From the NCBI GenBank assembly GCA_965657825.1, contig CBFHQG010000001.1, positions 1 to 64,000 on the forward strand: DNA of 64,000 bases. The letters are read 5' to 3'. A model generated the notes under the pieces. It did not search any database. It was not told where the DNA came from and saw only the letters and a program-made list of their open reading frames with translations. This document shows positions 7,861 to 17,203 of the stretch, one piece after another (the first letter of the stretch is position 1; each line of letters starts with the position of its first letter). Made by a program: the position numbers and the translations under genes. This stretch comes from M55B157 sp965657825 (GTDB lineage Bacteria > Actinomycetota > Actinomycetes > S36-B12).

Positions 7861-8939
7861 GCGTGGGAGTCACGACCGGTGCCCACCAGTGGCGGGGACT
7901 GATCGAGGAGTACCGCGACCGATTGCCCGTCGACGCCGACACCCCGGTGGTGACCCTGCGCGAGGGAGGCACCCCGCTGGTCTATGCGTGCGTGCTCTCG
8001 GAGATGACCGGCTGTCAGGTGTGGCTGAAGTACGACGGCGCCAACCCGACGGGCTCGTTCAAGGACCGCGGAATGACGATGGCGATCTCCAAGGCCGCGC
8101 AGGAGGGGGCCCGCGCGGTCATCTGCGCATCGACCGGTAACACCTCGGCGAGTGCCGCCGCCTATGCGGTCAAGGCTGGCATGGTCTGCGCAGTCCTCGT
8201 CCCCGACGGCAAGATCGCCATGGGCAAGTTGGCTCAGGCGGTTGTCCATGGGGCGAAACTGCTGCAGGTGCAGGGGAATTTCGACGACTGCCTCACCCTG
8301 GCGCGCGATCTGGCCGAACGGTACCCCGTGTCCCTGGTCAACAGCGTCAACCCCGACCGGATCGAGGGTCAGAAGACCGCGAGTTTCGAGATCGTCGATC
8401 TGATCGGGGACGCCCCCGATATCCACTGCCTTCCGGTCGGTAACGCGGGCAACATCACCGCGTACTGGAAGGGATACCGGGAATACCGCGAGGATGGCCT
8501 GGCCACGCACCTGCCCCGGATGTGGGGTTTCCAGGCCGCGGGCGCCGCTCCCATCGTCCATGGTTCACCGGTCAAGGCTCCCGAGACCATCGCCACCGCG
8601 ATCCGCATCGGCAATCCGGCATCGTGGGAGCAGGCCGAGGCGGCGCGCGATGACTCCGGTGGTGCCATCGACGCGGTGACCGACGAGGCGATCTTGGACG
8701 CCTACCGACTCCTCGCGTCGCGCGAGGGTCTGTTCTGCGAGCCGGCGAGCGCAGCAAGCGTTGCCGGGTTGCTTCAGCGTCACTCCCAGGGTCTGCTCGA
8801 TCCCGGTCAGACCGTGGTCTGCACGCTGACCGGCAACGGCTTGAAGGACCCCCAGTGGGCGCTCGCCGACGCTCCTGAACCGGTCCGTGTCGAGATCGAC
8901 GCGGATGCTGCCGCCGTCCTCCTCGGCCTGGCCCCGTGA
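7857..8939 (+). CDS. thrC: Threonine synthase
   Basis: A 360-residue fold-II PLP enzyme converting phosphohomoserine to threonine. The PLP-binding lysine is K69 in TGSFKDRG, and the phosphate-binding loop appears in PVGNAGNITA. The length fits the short bacterial class. The start overlaps the hom stop (ATGA), and the stop overlaps the thrB GTG (GTGA), so translation of the cluster is coupled. Confidence 0.97.
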   Translation: MSVGVTTGAHQWRGLIEEYRDRLPVDADTPVVTLREGGTPLVYACVLSEMTGCQVWLKYDGANPTGSFKDRGMTMAISKAAQEGARAVICASTGNTSASAAAYAVKAGMVCAVLVPDGKIAMGKLAQAVVHGAKLLQVQGNFDDCLTLARDLAERYPVSLVNSVNPDRIEGQKTASFEIVDLIGDAPDIHCLPVGNAGNITAYWKGYREYREDGLATHLPRMWGFQAAGAAPIVHGSPVKAPETIATAIRIGNPASWEQAEAARDDSGGAIDAVTDEAILDAYRLLASREGLFCEPASAASVAGLLQRHSQGLLDPGQTVVCTLTGNGLKDPQWALADAPEPVRVEIDADAAAVLLGLAP

Positions 8940-9907
8940 CCGAGGGCATGACCACCCGGATCCGCCGATCCACGGCGGTGGAGGTCCAGGTCCCGGCGAC
9001 CAGTGCCAATCTGGGGCCGGGATTCGATTGTCTGGGCCTGGCACTAGGGCTTCACGATCACCTCATCGCCATCGTCACGGAGGACCCCGGGGTCCGCGTC
9101 GATGTCGAGGGTGAGGGTGCCGGAGCGCTGCCCTCCGATGAGACCCACCTCGTGGTGCGCGCGGCTGCCGCGGGGTTCGCGGCCATGGGGGTGGCGATGC
9201 CCGGCCTGCTGGTGAAGTGCGCGAACTCGATCCCGCAGGGCCGCGGCCTCGGTTCCTCGGCTGCGGCCATCATCGCCGGCTTGGAGATCGCCCGGGGACT
9301 GGTCGAAGACGGTGAGTCAGCGCTCCCAGACTCCGCGATGCTCGATCTGGCCTCGCAGATGGAGGGACATCCCGATAACGTCGCCGCTGCGCTGCTCGGT
9401 GGATTCACCACGGCCTGGATCGAGACGGCCGACCACGCAGGCGTTCTGGTGCGCCCGGTGCATGCGTCGATCCAGCCCATCGTGGCGATTCCACCGGCCC
9501 CGGTCGCCACGTCGCAGGCTCGACGACTCCTGGGGGAGTCGGTTACCCGGGAGGCGGCCGTTTTCAACATCGGTCGAGCAGCGGCACTCACCCATGCCCT
9601 CAGTTTCGATCCCAGCCTGCTGTTCGCCGCGACCGAGGATCGTTTGCACCAGGACGCACGAGCCGCGGTGTATCCGGCGTCGCACGCACTGATGGCGGCG
9701 CTGCGCGGTCAGGGTCTTGCCGCGGTGATCTCCGGAGCCGGCCCCACCGTGCTCGTGCTCACCGATGCGCCGCAGGAGGCGGCGCGGATCATCGCCTCGG
9801 TCAGCGGCTCGCTCAGCCAGACGGAGACCGAGGAGGAGTGGCAGATCCACCCGGTCGCGGTGGACCCGGACGGGGTCCGCTCACGGACCCGACCGCTTCG
9901 AGGGTGA
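8936..9907 (+). CDS. thrB: Homoserine kinase
   Basis: A 323-residue GHMP-family kinase that phosphorylates homoserine for ThrC. It shows the N-terminal PATSANLGPGFDCLG, the ATP-binding GRGLGSSAAA loop, and the C-terminal GHMP segment ISGAGPTVLVL. The GTG at 8936 overlaps the thrC stop; an in-frame ATG at 8948 is an alternative. It ends the lysine/threonine operon; a separate promoter-like hexamer for rho follows. Confidence 0.96.
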   Translation: MTEGMTTRIRRSTAVEVQVPATSANLGPGFDCLGLALGLHDHLIAIVTEDPGVRVDVEGEGAGALPSDETHLVVRAAAAGFAAMGVAMPGLLVKCANSIPQGRGLGSSAAAIIAGLEIARGLVEDGESALPDSAMLDLASQMEGHPDNVAAALLGGFTTAWIETADHAGVLVRPVHASIQPIVAIPPAPVATSQARRLLGESVTREAAVFNIGRAAALTHALSFDPSLLFAATEDRLHQDARAAVYPASHALMAALRGQGLAAVISGAGPTVLVLTDAPQEAARIIASVSGSLSQTETEEEWQIHPVAVDPDGVRSRTRPLRG

Positions 9908-9917
9908 ATCCGGGTGC

Positions 9918-9923
9918 TACCCT
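9918..9923 (+). promoter_or_regulatory. -10 hexamer (TACCCT) for rho
   Basis: Predicts a start near 9930 and a leader of about 140 nt before the rho GTG. The leader includes a 7-bp hairpin, CGCAGGG with CCCTGCG, at 10021-10050. No -35 is obvious. Confidence 0.35.
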
Positions 9924-10070
9924 TGCCAACCAGTTCTACAGTTCAGGGCTGATTCGCCTCGCGCTCAGCGATGCACGGCAGCCCGATCACGCGGCCATCT
10001 TCGCCCGTGACCCATGCCCCCGCAGGGTTTCTCATCTGTATTCCCCTGCGTGGCCGTACGAAGGACAATC

Positions 10071-11693
10071 GTGACCGAAGCAACCACCTCATCCCGCACA
10101 CGCGGCTCCGGGCTCTCCGGCATGCTGCTCCCCGAGTTGAAGCAGATGGCTTCCTCGATGGGTATCCCGGGTACCAGCACCATGCGCAAGGGCGACCTCG
10201 TGGCGGCGATCTCCGCCAAGCAGTCCGCCGGTGCGAAGAACGAGACCCCCAAGACTGAATCCCCGAAGTCTGAAACCCCCAAGACCGAAACCGATAAATC
10301 CGAGCAGCGCCGTGATCGGCAGGGCAGCGACCGGCAGGGCAGTGACCGTCAGAGCAGTGACCGGCAGAGCAGTGACCGGCAGAGCAGTGACCGTCAGAGC
10401 AGCGACCGTCAGGTCAGTGACCGGCAGGGCAGCGAGGACGATGACGCCGGGTCGCGCCGTCGCCGCCGCCGCGGCCGAGATCGCTTCCGCGACCGCCGCG
10501 ACCGCCGCAGCCCGGCCGAAGCCGAGGTCGAATTGCGCGAGGACGACGTCGTCGTGCCGGTCGCGGGCATCCTCGACGTCCTCGACAACTACGCCTTCGT
10601 GCGCACAGGCGGATACCTGCCCAGCCCGAACGACGTCTACGTGTCCTTGTCCATGGTCAAGCGTTTCGGCCTGCGCAAGGGCGATGCGATCACCGGCGGA
10701 GTGCGCCAGCCGCGAGACGGTGAGCGCCGCGAGAAGTTCAACCCCCTGGTGCGCATCGACACGGTCAACGGCCAGGAGCCTGATGAGGCGCGTCAGCGCA
10801 CCGACTTCAACAAGCTCACCCCCCTGTACCCCCAGGAGCGCCTGCGACTGGAGACTGAGCCGGGCAATCTGGTCACCCGGGTCATCGATCTCGTCGCACC
10901 GATCGGCAAGGGACAGCGCGGTCTGATCGTGTCGCCTCCCAAGGCCGGCAAGACGATGGTCCTTCAGGCGATCGCGAATGCGATCACAGCCAATAATCCC
11001 GAGTGTCACCTCATGGTCGTCCTCGTCGACGAGCGACCAGAAGAGGTCACCGATATGCAGCGTTCGGTGAAGGGTGAGGTCATCGCCTCGACCTTCGATC
11101 GCCCGGCAGAAGACCACACGATCATCGCTGAGTTGGCCATCGAGCGCGCCAAGCGACTTGTCGAGCTCGGTCACGACGTCGTGGTTCTGCTGGACTCCAT
11201 GACCCGCCTCGGTCGGGCCTACAACCTCGCCGCACCGGCCTCGGGTCGCATCCTGTCCGGAGGCGTCGATTCGACGGCCCTGTACCCACCCAAGAAGTTC
11301 TTCGGCGCGGCCCGCAACATCGAGAACGGTGGTTCCTTGACCATCCTCGCCACTGCCCTCGTCGAGACGGGCTCGCGCATGGACGAGGTCATCTTCGAGG
11401 AGTTCAAGGGCACCGGAAACATGGAGTTGAAGCTCGATCGACGGCTCGCGGACAAGCGTGTCTTCCCCGCGGTCGACGTCGACGCCTCCGGCACCCGCAA
11501 GGAGGAGTTGCTCCTCGGGGCGGATGAGTTGAAGGTCGTGTGGAATCTGCGTCGCGTGCTGCATGCCCTCGACCAGCAGCAGTCCATCGAGCTGCTGCTC
11601 AACAAGCTGCGGGAGACCAAGAGCAACTATGACTTCCTCCTGCAGGTGCAAAAGACCACCCCCGCGGTCGCCGGGAGCGACTCAGACGACTGA
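10071..11693 (+). CDS. rho: Transcription termination factor Rho
   Basis: A 540-residue RNA-dependent hexameric ATPase that ends transcription. The GTG start has GAAGGA 6 nt upstream. Parts in order: an N-terminal Rho-N helix bundle (GMLLPELKQMASSMGI), a long disordered insert with repeated Pro-Lys-Thr/Ser-Glu units, eight tandem DRQ(G/S/V)S units and an Arg-rich tract (about residues 60-150), the cold-shock-like RNA-binding domain, then the ATPase domain with Walker A PPKAGKT near residue 290 and Walker B VVVLLDSMTRLGRAYN. The insert is typical in kind for high-GC actinobacteria, but its repeat pattern is specific to this gene. Confidence 0.97.
   Translation: MTEATTSSRTRGSGLSGMLLPELKQMASSMGIPGTSTMRKGDLVAAISAKQSAGAKNETPKTESPKSETPKTETDKSEQRRDRQGSDRQGSDRQSSDRQSSDRQSSDRQSSDRQVSDRQGSEDDDAGSRRRRRRGRDRFRDRRDRRSPAEAEVELREDDVVVPVAGILDVLDNYAFVRTGGYLPSPNDVYVSLSMVKRFGLRKGDAITGGVRQPRDGERREKFNPLVRIDTVNGQEPDEARQRTDFNKLTPLYPQERLRLETEPGNLVTRVIDLVAPIGKGQRGLIVSPPKAGKTMVLQAIANAITANNPECHLMVVLVDERPEEVTDMQRSVKGEVIASTFDRPAEDHTIIAELAIERAKRLVELGHDVVVLLDSMTRLGRAYNLAAPASGRILSGGVDSTALYPPKKFFGAARNIENGGSLTILATALVETGSRMDEVIFEEFKGTGNMELKLDRRLADKRVFPAVDVDASGTRKEELLLGADELKVVWNLRRVLHALDQQQSIELLLNKLRETKSNYDFLLQVQKTTPAVAGSDSDD
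10314..10433 (+). repeat. 15-nt tandem repeat inside rho (8 units of DRQxS)
   Basis: Eight in-frame 15-nt units, each encoding Asp-Arg-Gln-(Gly/Ser/Val)-Ser, with small third-position differences. It encodes a flexible charged linker; it is not a CRISPR array. Confidence 0.9.
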
Positions 11694-11746
11694 TCGGCAC
11701 CTGGGGTACCCTTCCCCCGAGCACATCGACACCCAAGGAGTCACCC

Positions 11747-11956
11747 ATGAAGTCGGGCATCCACCCCGAGTACGTCGAGACCCAGGTCACCTGCACCTGC
11801 GGTGAGACGTTCACCACGCGCAGCACCGCGAAGAACGGCGTGATCCACGCCGATGTGTGCTCGGCCTGCCACCCCTTCTACACCGGTCGGCAGAAGATCC
11901 TCGATTCCGGCGGTCGCGTGGCCAAGTTCGAGAAGCGCTTCGGCAAGAAGTCCTAG
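11747..11956 (+). CDS. rpmE: 50S ribosomal protein L31 (zinc-binding type)
   Basis: A 69-residue large-subunit protein. Cysteines at 16, 18, 38 and 41 make this the C+ zinc-binding form, usually replaced by a C- paralogue under zinc limitation; no such paralogue is in the window. AAGGAG lies 8 nt upstream of the ATG, and a TACCCT -10-like hexamer is at 11707-11712. It lies between rho and prfA as in other actinobacteria. Confidence 0.97.
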   Translation: MKSGIHPEYVETQVTCTCGETFTTRSTAKNGVIHADVCSACHPFYTGRQKILDSGGRVAKFEKRFGKKS

Positions 11957-11962
11957 CTCGAC

Positions 11963-13036
11963 GTGTTCGACGCCTGCGTCGAGCTCGTTGCCGAATTCGA
12001 GGCGGCCGAGACTCGCCTCCAGGACCCCGACCTCCACGCTGACCAGGGGGAGGCTCGCAGGGTCGCTCGTCGTCACGCGGAGTTGAAGCCCATCGTCTCG
12101 GCCTACCGGGAGTGGGTGGGTCTCGGTGAGGACATCGACGCCGCCCGTGAGCTCGCCGATGCCGACGCGGCGTTCGCTGAGGAAGCCGAATCCCTCGACC
12201 GTCGGCGCACGGAGGTGGCCGAGCGGCTGAGGACCCTCCTGGTGCCGCGCGATCCGCTCGATGACAACGACGTGATCTTGGAGATCAAGGCCGGCGAGGG
12301 TGGTGAGGAATCCGCTCTGTTCGCGGGTGACCTGCTTCGGATGTACCTGCGCTACGCCGAATCGCGGGGATGGCGCACAGAGGTTCTCGATGCCGAGGAG
12401 TCCGATCTGGGCGGATACCGAGACGTTGCCGTGGCGGTAAAGTCTCGGGGAACCCCCGAGCCTGGTGACTCCCCTTACGCACGATTGAAATTCGAAGGTG
12501 GCGTCCACCGGGTGCAACGCGTCCCCGTCACGGAGTCACAGGGGCGGATCCATACCTCCGCTGCCGGGGTGCTCGTGCTGCCCGAAGCAGAGGAGGTCGA
12601 CGTCACCATCGACCCGAATGATCTGCGCATCGATGTCTACCGCTCCTCTGGCCCGGGCGGTCAGAGCGTCAACACGACCGACTCTGCGGTCCGCATCACG
12701 CATCTGCCCACCGGTGTGGTCGTGTCCTGTCAGAACGAGAAGAGCCAGCTGCAAAACCGCGAGCAGGCGATGCGCATCCTGCGTGCCCGACTGCTCGCCA
12801 TCGCGATGGAGGAGCAGGCTCAGGCAGCCTCGGACAGCCGTCGCGCGCAGGTGCGCACCGTCGACCGCAGCGAACGGATCCGCACCTACAACTTCCCCGA
12901 GAATCGGATCAGCGACCATCGCGTCGGCTACAAGGCCCACAATCTCGACCAGGTGCTCGCCGGTGAACTCGACCCGATCGTTCAGGCATGCCAGAGTGCG
13001 GACATGGCTGCTGCGTTGGAGGGAAGCGACGCGTGA
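11963..13036 (+). CDS. prfA: Peptide chain release factor 1
   Basis: A 357-residue factor releasing peptides at UAA and UAG. The GGQ motif is at about residues 232-234 (SGPGGQSVN), and the stop-codon recognition tripeptide of RF1 type is PVT in RVPVTESQGR. A GTG start 7 nt after the rpmE stop fits the family N-terminus. The stop overlaps the GTG of prmC, which encodes the methylase of its GGQ glutamine. Confidence 0.97.
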   Translation: MFDACVELVAEFEAAETRLQDPDLHADQGEARRVARRHAELKPIVSAYREWVGLGEDIDAARELADADAAFAEEAESLDRRRTEVAERLRTLLVPRDPLDDNDVILEIKAGEGGEESALFAGDLLRMYLRYAESRGWRTEVLDAEESDLGGYRDVAVAVKSRGTPEPGDSPYARLKFEGGVHRVQRVPVTESQGRIHTSAAGVLVLPEAEEVDVTIDPNDLRIDVYRSSGPGGQSVNTTDSAVRITHLPTGVVVSCQNEKSQLQNREQAMRILRARLLAIAMEEQAQAASDSRRAQVRTVDRSERIRTYNFPENRISDHRVGYKAHNLDQVLAGELDPIVQACQSADMAAALEGSDA

Positions 13037-13998
13037 GCGGGACTCCGGGGTTCTCCGAACGGCTCGTCGCCGGTTGGGTGTCCCTGCGCGATGTCCTCAC
13101 CGATGCGGAACGTCGCCTGGCCGCCGCCGGGGTGCCCAGCCCCCGCACCGATGCCGCCATCCTCGCCTCGCACGTCACCGGGATCCCGCGCACCCGGATG
13201 CTCCTCCACGACGAGATCACCTCCGAGCAGCGCACCGTGTTCGAGCGGCTGCTCTCCCGGCGAATGGCGCGCGTCCCCCTCCAGCACCTCCTCGGAGTCG
13301 CTGCGTTCCGCCACCTCGAACTTGCGGTGGGCCCGGGCGTCTTCGTACCCAGGCCGGAGACCGAACTGCTCGCCGAGGCGGGAATCGCCGCTCTTGCTGC
13401 GAGCCAGCATCGTGTCGCGGTGGATCTGTGCACTGGTTCGGGAGCGGTAGCACTCGCCCTCGCGACCGAGGTGGACAACGCAACGGTGCGCGCGGTGGAG
13501 ATAGACCCGGCAGCCGCACAATGGGCGGAGCGCAATCTGGATGTCCATCGACCGGCCGTGGAGGATCGAGGCTCGCAACTCGACCTCGTGGTGGCAGACG
13601 CCACGAGGGTTGCTGAGCCCGGCGGTGCCCTCGTCGACCTCGTCGGTCGAGTCGATGTGGTGACGACGAATCCGCCCTACATCCCCGAGGACGCCACCCC
13701 CGTCGAGCCGGAGGTGCGCGATCACGAGCCGCGCGTCGCCCTATTCGGCGGACCTGATGGTCTCGACGTCGTGCGGGGACTGCTGCAGACCGCGGCGCTC
13801 CTGCTCCGACCGGGGGGAGTCCTGGTGGTCGAGCATGCCGAGCGGCAGGGCGAGGCGGCAGGGGAGTCCGGGGTGCCGGGACTCCTGCGCGACCCTGAGC
13901 GGGCGCAGTGGTGGAGTGCCGTCCGCGACCACCTCGACCTGACCCGTCGGCCCAGGTACACCTCCGCGGTGCGCACGGCGGAGGGAATCGAGCTGTGA
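13033..13998 (+). CDS. prmC: Release factor glutamine methyltransferase
   Basis: A 321-residue SAM-dependent N5-glutamine methylase of RF1/RF2. An N-terminal helical domain (LRDVLTDAERRLAAAGV) precedes the Rossmann core, with VDLCTGSGAVALALA for SAM binding and the catalytic NPPY at 213-216. I chose GTG 13033, which overlaps the prfA stop as GTGA; the frame extends further upstream inside prfA without family similarity. It modifies the product of the adjacent upstream gene. Confidence 0.95.
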   Translation: MSGTPGFSERLVAGWVSLRDVLTDAERRLAAAGVPSPRTDAAILASHVTGIPRTRMLLHDEITSEQRTVFERLLSRRMARVPLQHLLGVAAFRHLELAVGPGVFVPRPETELLAEAGIAALAASQHRVAVDLCTGSGAVALALATEVDNATVRAVEIDPAAAQWAERNLDVHRPAVEDRGSQLDLVVADATRVAEPGGALVDLVGRVDVVTTNPPYIPEDATPVEPEVRDHEPRVALFGGPDGLDVVRGLLQTAALLLRPGGVLVVEHAERQGEAAGESGVPGLLRDPERAQWWSAVRDHLDLTRRPRYTSAVRTAEGIEL

Positions 13999-14008
13999 AA
14001 GCCACGCT

Positions 14009-14668
14009 GTGAGCATCGTCATCGACTGCGGTCGCCGACCGAGTGCGGAGCGGGAACGCGGGATCGTGGCCGCAGCCGCCGCGTTGCGACGAGGCGAGCT
14101 GTGCGTTCTGCCGACCGAGGCCGCGTACGGCCTCGGCGCCGATGCATTCTCAGCGCGAGGGATCACCCGACTGCGCGAGGTCAAGGGGCGCGGGCCGGAT
14201 CTGCCGCTTCCGGTTCTCGTCGCTTCGGTGCGAATGGCGGAGGGCATCGTCACCGGTCTGAATACCCCTGCTCGGGCGCTGATCGATGCATTCTGGCCCG
14301 GTCCGCTGACCCTCGTCGCACGCCAGCAGTCCACCCTCATGTGGGGACTGCAGGGAGCGACGCTGCAGGTGCGCATGCCGCTGCATCCGATGGCGCTCGC
14401 GCTGGTCGAGACGACCGGCCCACTGGCGGTCACGACGGCTAATAGGGCCGGGGCGGCCCCACCGCGCACGATCGAGGCCGCCTCGGCGCAGATCGGGGAG
14501 GATGCGACGGTCTACCTCGATGCCGGACCTACCGAGGCCGGGGAGCCCAGCACCGTGGTGGATGTGACCGCTGATACGCCTGTTCTCCTGCGGACCGGTG
14601 CCATCGACCTGGAGACTCTCCGTCGCTGCATCCCCGACCTCAGCGAGCACAACGCAGATCAGGCGTAG
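14009..14668 (+). CDS. tsaC: Threonylcarbamoyl-AMP synthase (TsaC/Sua5)
   Basis: A 219-residue YrdC-fold protein. It makes threonylcarbamoyl-AMP from threonine, bicarbonate and ATP for the t6A37 modification of ANN-decoding tRNAs. Family segments are LPTEAAYGLGADAF near the N-terminus, the KGR basic patch, FWPGPLTLV, and the SAM-like TTANRAGAAPP where SANxSG is usual. It is short, without the Sua5 C-terminal extension. It follows prmC by 10 nt and probably shares its transcript. Confidence 0.92.
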   Translation: MSIVIDCGRRPSAERERGIVAAAAALRRGELCVLPTEAAYGLGADAFSARGITRLREVKGRGPDLPLPVLVASVRMAEGIVTGLNTPARALIDAFWPGPLTLVARQQSTLMWGLQGATLQVRMPLHPMALALVETTGPLAVTTANRAGAAPPRTIEAASAQIGEDATVYLDAGPTEAGEPSTVVDVTADTPVLLRTGAIDLETLRRCIPDLSEHNADQA

Positions 14669-14722
14669 ACTCACCGGGTCTGTCGATGTTCGCTCGTCCG
14701 ACCCGCTCGTAGGAGGCCTGCC

Positions 14723-16012
14723 GTGACCGACCTGGATCCTGACCGCCCGCCCTTCTGGGGACCGGACTTCGGCGCCCTCATCAACGAGGACCCGGAGATC
14801 GCCGGCGTCATCATCGCCGAACTCGATCGCGCCCGCGGCGGTCTGCAGCTGATTGCCAGTGAGAACTTCACCTCTCCGGCGGTGCTCGCCGCGCTGGGCT
14901 CGACCCTGTCCAATAAGTACGCCGAGGGCTATCCGGGTAAGCGCTACTACGGGGGCTGCGCCGAGGTCGATCGCGCCGAGATCATCGGTATCGAACGAGC
15001 CAAGGAGCTCTTCGGCGCCGAACACGCCAACCTGCAGCCGCACAGCGGGGCGAGTGCCAACATCGCGGCCTACGGCGCCTTCGTCAAACCGGGTGAGACG
15101 GTCCTCGCGATGAGCCTGCCGCACGGAGGCCATCTCACGCACGGCTCGAAGGTCAACTTCTCGGGCAAGTGGTTCGACATCGTCTCCTACGGGGTGCGCG
15201 AGGACACCGAGACCATCGACTACGACGAGGTGCGCAGTCTCGCGCTGAATCATCGTCCGCGGATGATCATCGCGGGAGCCACCGCCTATCCGCGTCTGAT
15301 CGATTTCGCGGCATTCCGATCCATCGCAGACGAGGTCGGTGCGATCCTCATGGTCGATGCCGCCCACTTCATCGGGCTCGTCGCCGGCAAGGCGATCCCC
15401 AGCCCGGTGCCCTACGCCGATGTCATCACCTTCACCACGCACAAGGTGCTCCGCGGCCCGCGCGGGGGAATGATCCTGTGCAAAGCCGAGCATGCCGCGG
15501 CTCTCGACAAGGCAGTGTTTCCGATGATGCAGGGTGGCCCGCTCATGCATGCGGTGGCCGCGAAGGCCGTGGCCCTGCGCGAAGCCTCCACGCCTGCCTT
15601 CCAGGCGTATGCATCACAGGTGGTCGCGAATGCGCAGGCGCTCACCGCCGCACTCGCTGTCGAAGGCATGCGACCGGTCAGCGGAGGCACCGATACCCAT
15701 CTGTCGCTGCTGGACCTTCGCGCTTTGGACGTCACCGGTACCGAGGCAGAGGCGCGGTGTGATGCGGCACGCATCACGTTGAACAAGAACGCGATTCCCT
15801 ATGACCCGCAACCACCCGCGGTTGCGTCGGGAATCCGCGTGGGTACACCTTCGGTCACGACCCAGGGAATGGGAACCGACGCCATGGTCCGCATCGCGGA
15901 GCTCATCGGGCGCGCCGTCCGCGAGCCGGCAGCCTCGGCGAGTGTCGCCGCGGAGGTCACCGACCTCGTCTCCGCCTACCCGGCCTACGCACGCGAGCCG
16001 GTCACGGTCTGA
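14723..16012 (+). CDS. glyA: Serine hydroxymethyltransferase
   Basis: A 429-residue PLP enzyme interconverting serine and glycine with tetrahydrofolate, the main one-carbon source. The PLP lysine is K241 in TTHKVLRGPRGG, and the N-terminal SENFTSPAVLAALGS and YAEGYPGKRYYGG segments are standard. GTG start with AGGAGG 6 nt upstream. A TAGACT hexamer at 14666-14671, overlapping the tsaC stop, may be its promoter. glyA here is an addition to the mycobacterial order, which as I recall lacks it at this point. Confidence 0.97.
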   Translation: MTDLDPDRPPFWGPDFGALINEDPEIAGVIIAELDRARGGLQLIASENFTSPAVLAALGSTLSNKYAEGYPGKRYYGGCAEVDRAEIIGIERAKELFGAEHANLQPHSGASANIAAYGAFVKPGETVLAMSLPHGGHLTHGSKVNFSGKWFDIVSYGVREDTETIDYDEVRSLALNHRPRMIIAGATAYPRLIDFAAFRSIADEVGAILMVDAAHFIGLVAGKAIPSPVPYADVITFTTHKVLRGPRGGMILCKAEHAAALDKAVFPMMQGGPLMHAVAAKAVALREASTPAFQAYASQVVANAQALTAALAVEGMRPVSGGTDTHLSLLDLRALDVTGTEAEARCDAARITLNKNAIPYDPQPPAVASGIRVGTPSVTTQGMGTDAMVRIAELIGRAVREPAASASVAAEVTDLVSAYPAYAREPVTV

Positions 16013-16016
16013 TCCC

Positions 16017-17147
16017 ATGCGCGAGTACCTGCTCTGCCTGCTGGCAGCAGCGGCCGTCACCTACCTGACGGTTCCCCTGAGCAGGAGACTCGCGTTGGCA
16101 TGGGGCGCCCTCGCCGAGGTGCGCGACCGTGACGTGCATGACCAACCCACCCCCCGCCTCGGTGGGCTGGCGATGTTCGCCGGGCTTCTCGTCGGTCTGC
16201 TCCTCGCGAGCAAACTGCCGCTGATGGGCACCGTGTTCGCTGACGGTGCACGCATCCCGCTCGCGTTGATCAGCGGAGCGGTGATCATCGTGCTGCTCGG
16301 GGTGATCGACGACCGGTGGGGACTGGCAGCACCGACGAAGTTCGCCGGCCAGGTGCTCGCCGCGTCCGTCATGGCCGTGCAGGGCATCGCGATCATCTGG
16401 CTCCCCATCGGCGGCACCCTCGTCCTCGATCCGGTGACCAGCGTGCTGCTCACCGTCTTGGTGGTGCTCGTCACGATCAACGCGATCAACATGGTCGACG
16501 GTCTAGACGGGCTCGCGGCGGGCATCGTCGGAATCGCGGCGATCGCGTTCTTCGCCTATTCCTACCTGCTCTCGGTCGAGATCGGCTTCGAGCGGGCCAC
16601 CATGGCCACTCTCGTCTCGGCGCTACTCGCGGGAATGTGCCTGGGATTCCTGCCGCACAACGTTTTCCCCGCTCGGATCTTCATGGGCGACACGGGCTCG
16701 ATGCTGCTCGGTCTCCTGCTGGCAGCCAGCATCATCACCCTGTCCGGCCAGGTGGATCCCAGCGCGATCGAAGGCGGCACGCTTCTGCCCGCGCTTCTTC
16801 CCATCCTTCTCCCGCTCGCCGTCATGGCTGTGCCGCTTCTGGATCTCGGCCTCGCCGTCGTGCGGCGCACCCGTCGCGGCCGATCTCCCTTCGCACCCGA
16901 CAAGCAGCACATGCACCATCGTCTGCTCGAGGTGGGTCACTCCCAGGGCCGTGCGGTGCTGCTGATGTACGGTCTCGCGGCCGTCATCGCCGGCACCGCC
17001 GTGGCCTTGGCCTTCGTGCCGGTGGGATACGCCATGATCATCCTGGGCGCAGGGATGACGCTGCTGGTCGTCGCAGTGATCCAACCGCGGCTCGGGGGAA
17101 GCAGCGAGACACCGCGGATCCTCAGCCGAACGGGAACCGAGGAGTAG
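16017..17147 (+). CDS. wecA: Undecaprenyl-phosphate GlcNAc-1-phosphate transferase (WecA/Rfe/TagO family)
   Basis: A 376-residue polytopic enzyme of the MraY/WecA superfamily with about eleven helices. It transfers a sugar-1-phosphate from a UDP-sugar to the polyprenyl phosphate carrier, starting a cell-wall glycan. Family motifs are present: DQPTPRLGG, the DD pair in GVIDDRWGL, NMVDGLDGLAAG, FMGDTGSMLLG, and the WecA-specific HMHHR segment. ATG 16017 is 4 nt past the glyA stop. In mycobacteria the same position, before the atp operon, is held by rfe, which starts the arabinogalactan linker. The exact substrate here is inferred. Confidence 0.9.
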   Translation: MREYLLCLLAAAAVTYLTVPLSRRLALAWGALAEVRDRDVHDQPTPRLGGLAMFAGLLVGLLLASKLPLMGTVFADGARIPLALISGAVIIVLLGVIDDRWGLAAPTKFAGQVLAASVMAVQGIAIIWLPIGGTLVLDPVTSVLLTVLVVLVTINAINMVDGLDGLAAGIVGIAAIAFFAYSYLLSVEIGFERATMATLVSALLAGMCLGFLPHNVFPARIFMGDTGSMLLGLLLAASIITLSGQVDPSAIEGGTLLPALLPILLPLAVMAVPLLDLGLAVVRRTRRGRSPFAPDKQHMHHRLLEVGHSQGRAVLLMYGLAAVIAGTAVALAFVPVGYAMIILGAGMTLLVVAVIQPRLGGSSETPRILSRTGTEE

Positions 17148-17203
17148 CCGCCGATAACCGGGGACGATAGCCTTCGAAGGATCCCATTCGAAGGAGCACC
17201 TAG

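Noticed and set aside
10314..10433. CRISPR-like repeats
   Set aside because: The 15-nt units are contiguous without spacers and in frame within rho.
10089..11651. Long open frame (520 codons) on the minus strand opposite rho
   Set aside because: It lies wholly antisense to rho, has a composition expected of a shadow frame in GC-rich DNA, and no recognisable domain.
14672..14722. Glycine riboswitch before glyA
   Set aside because: The leader is only about 45 nt and shows no aptamer-like structure.
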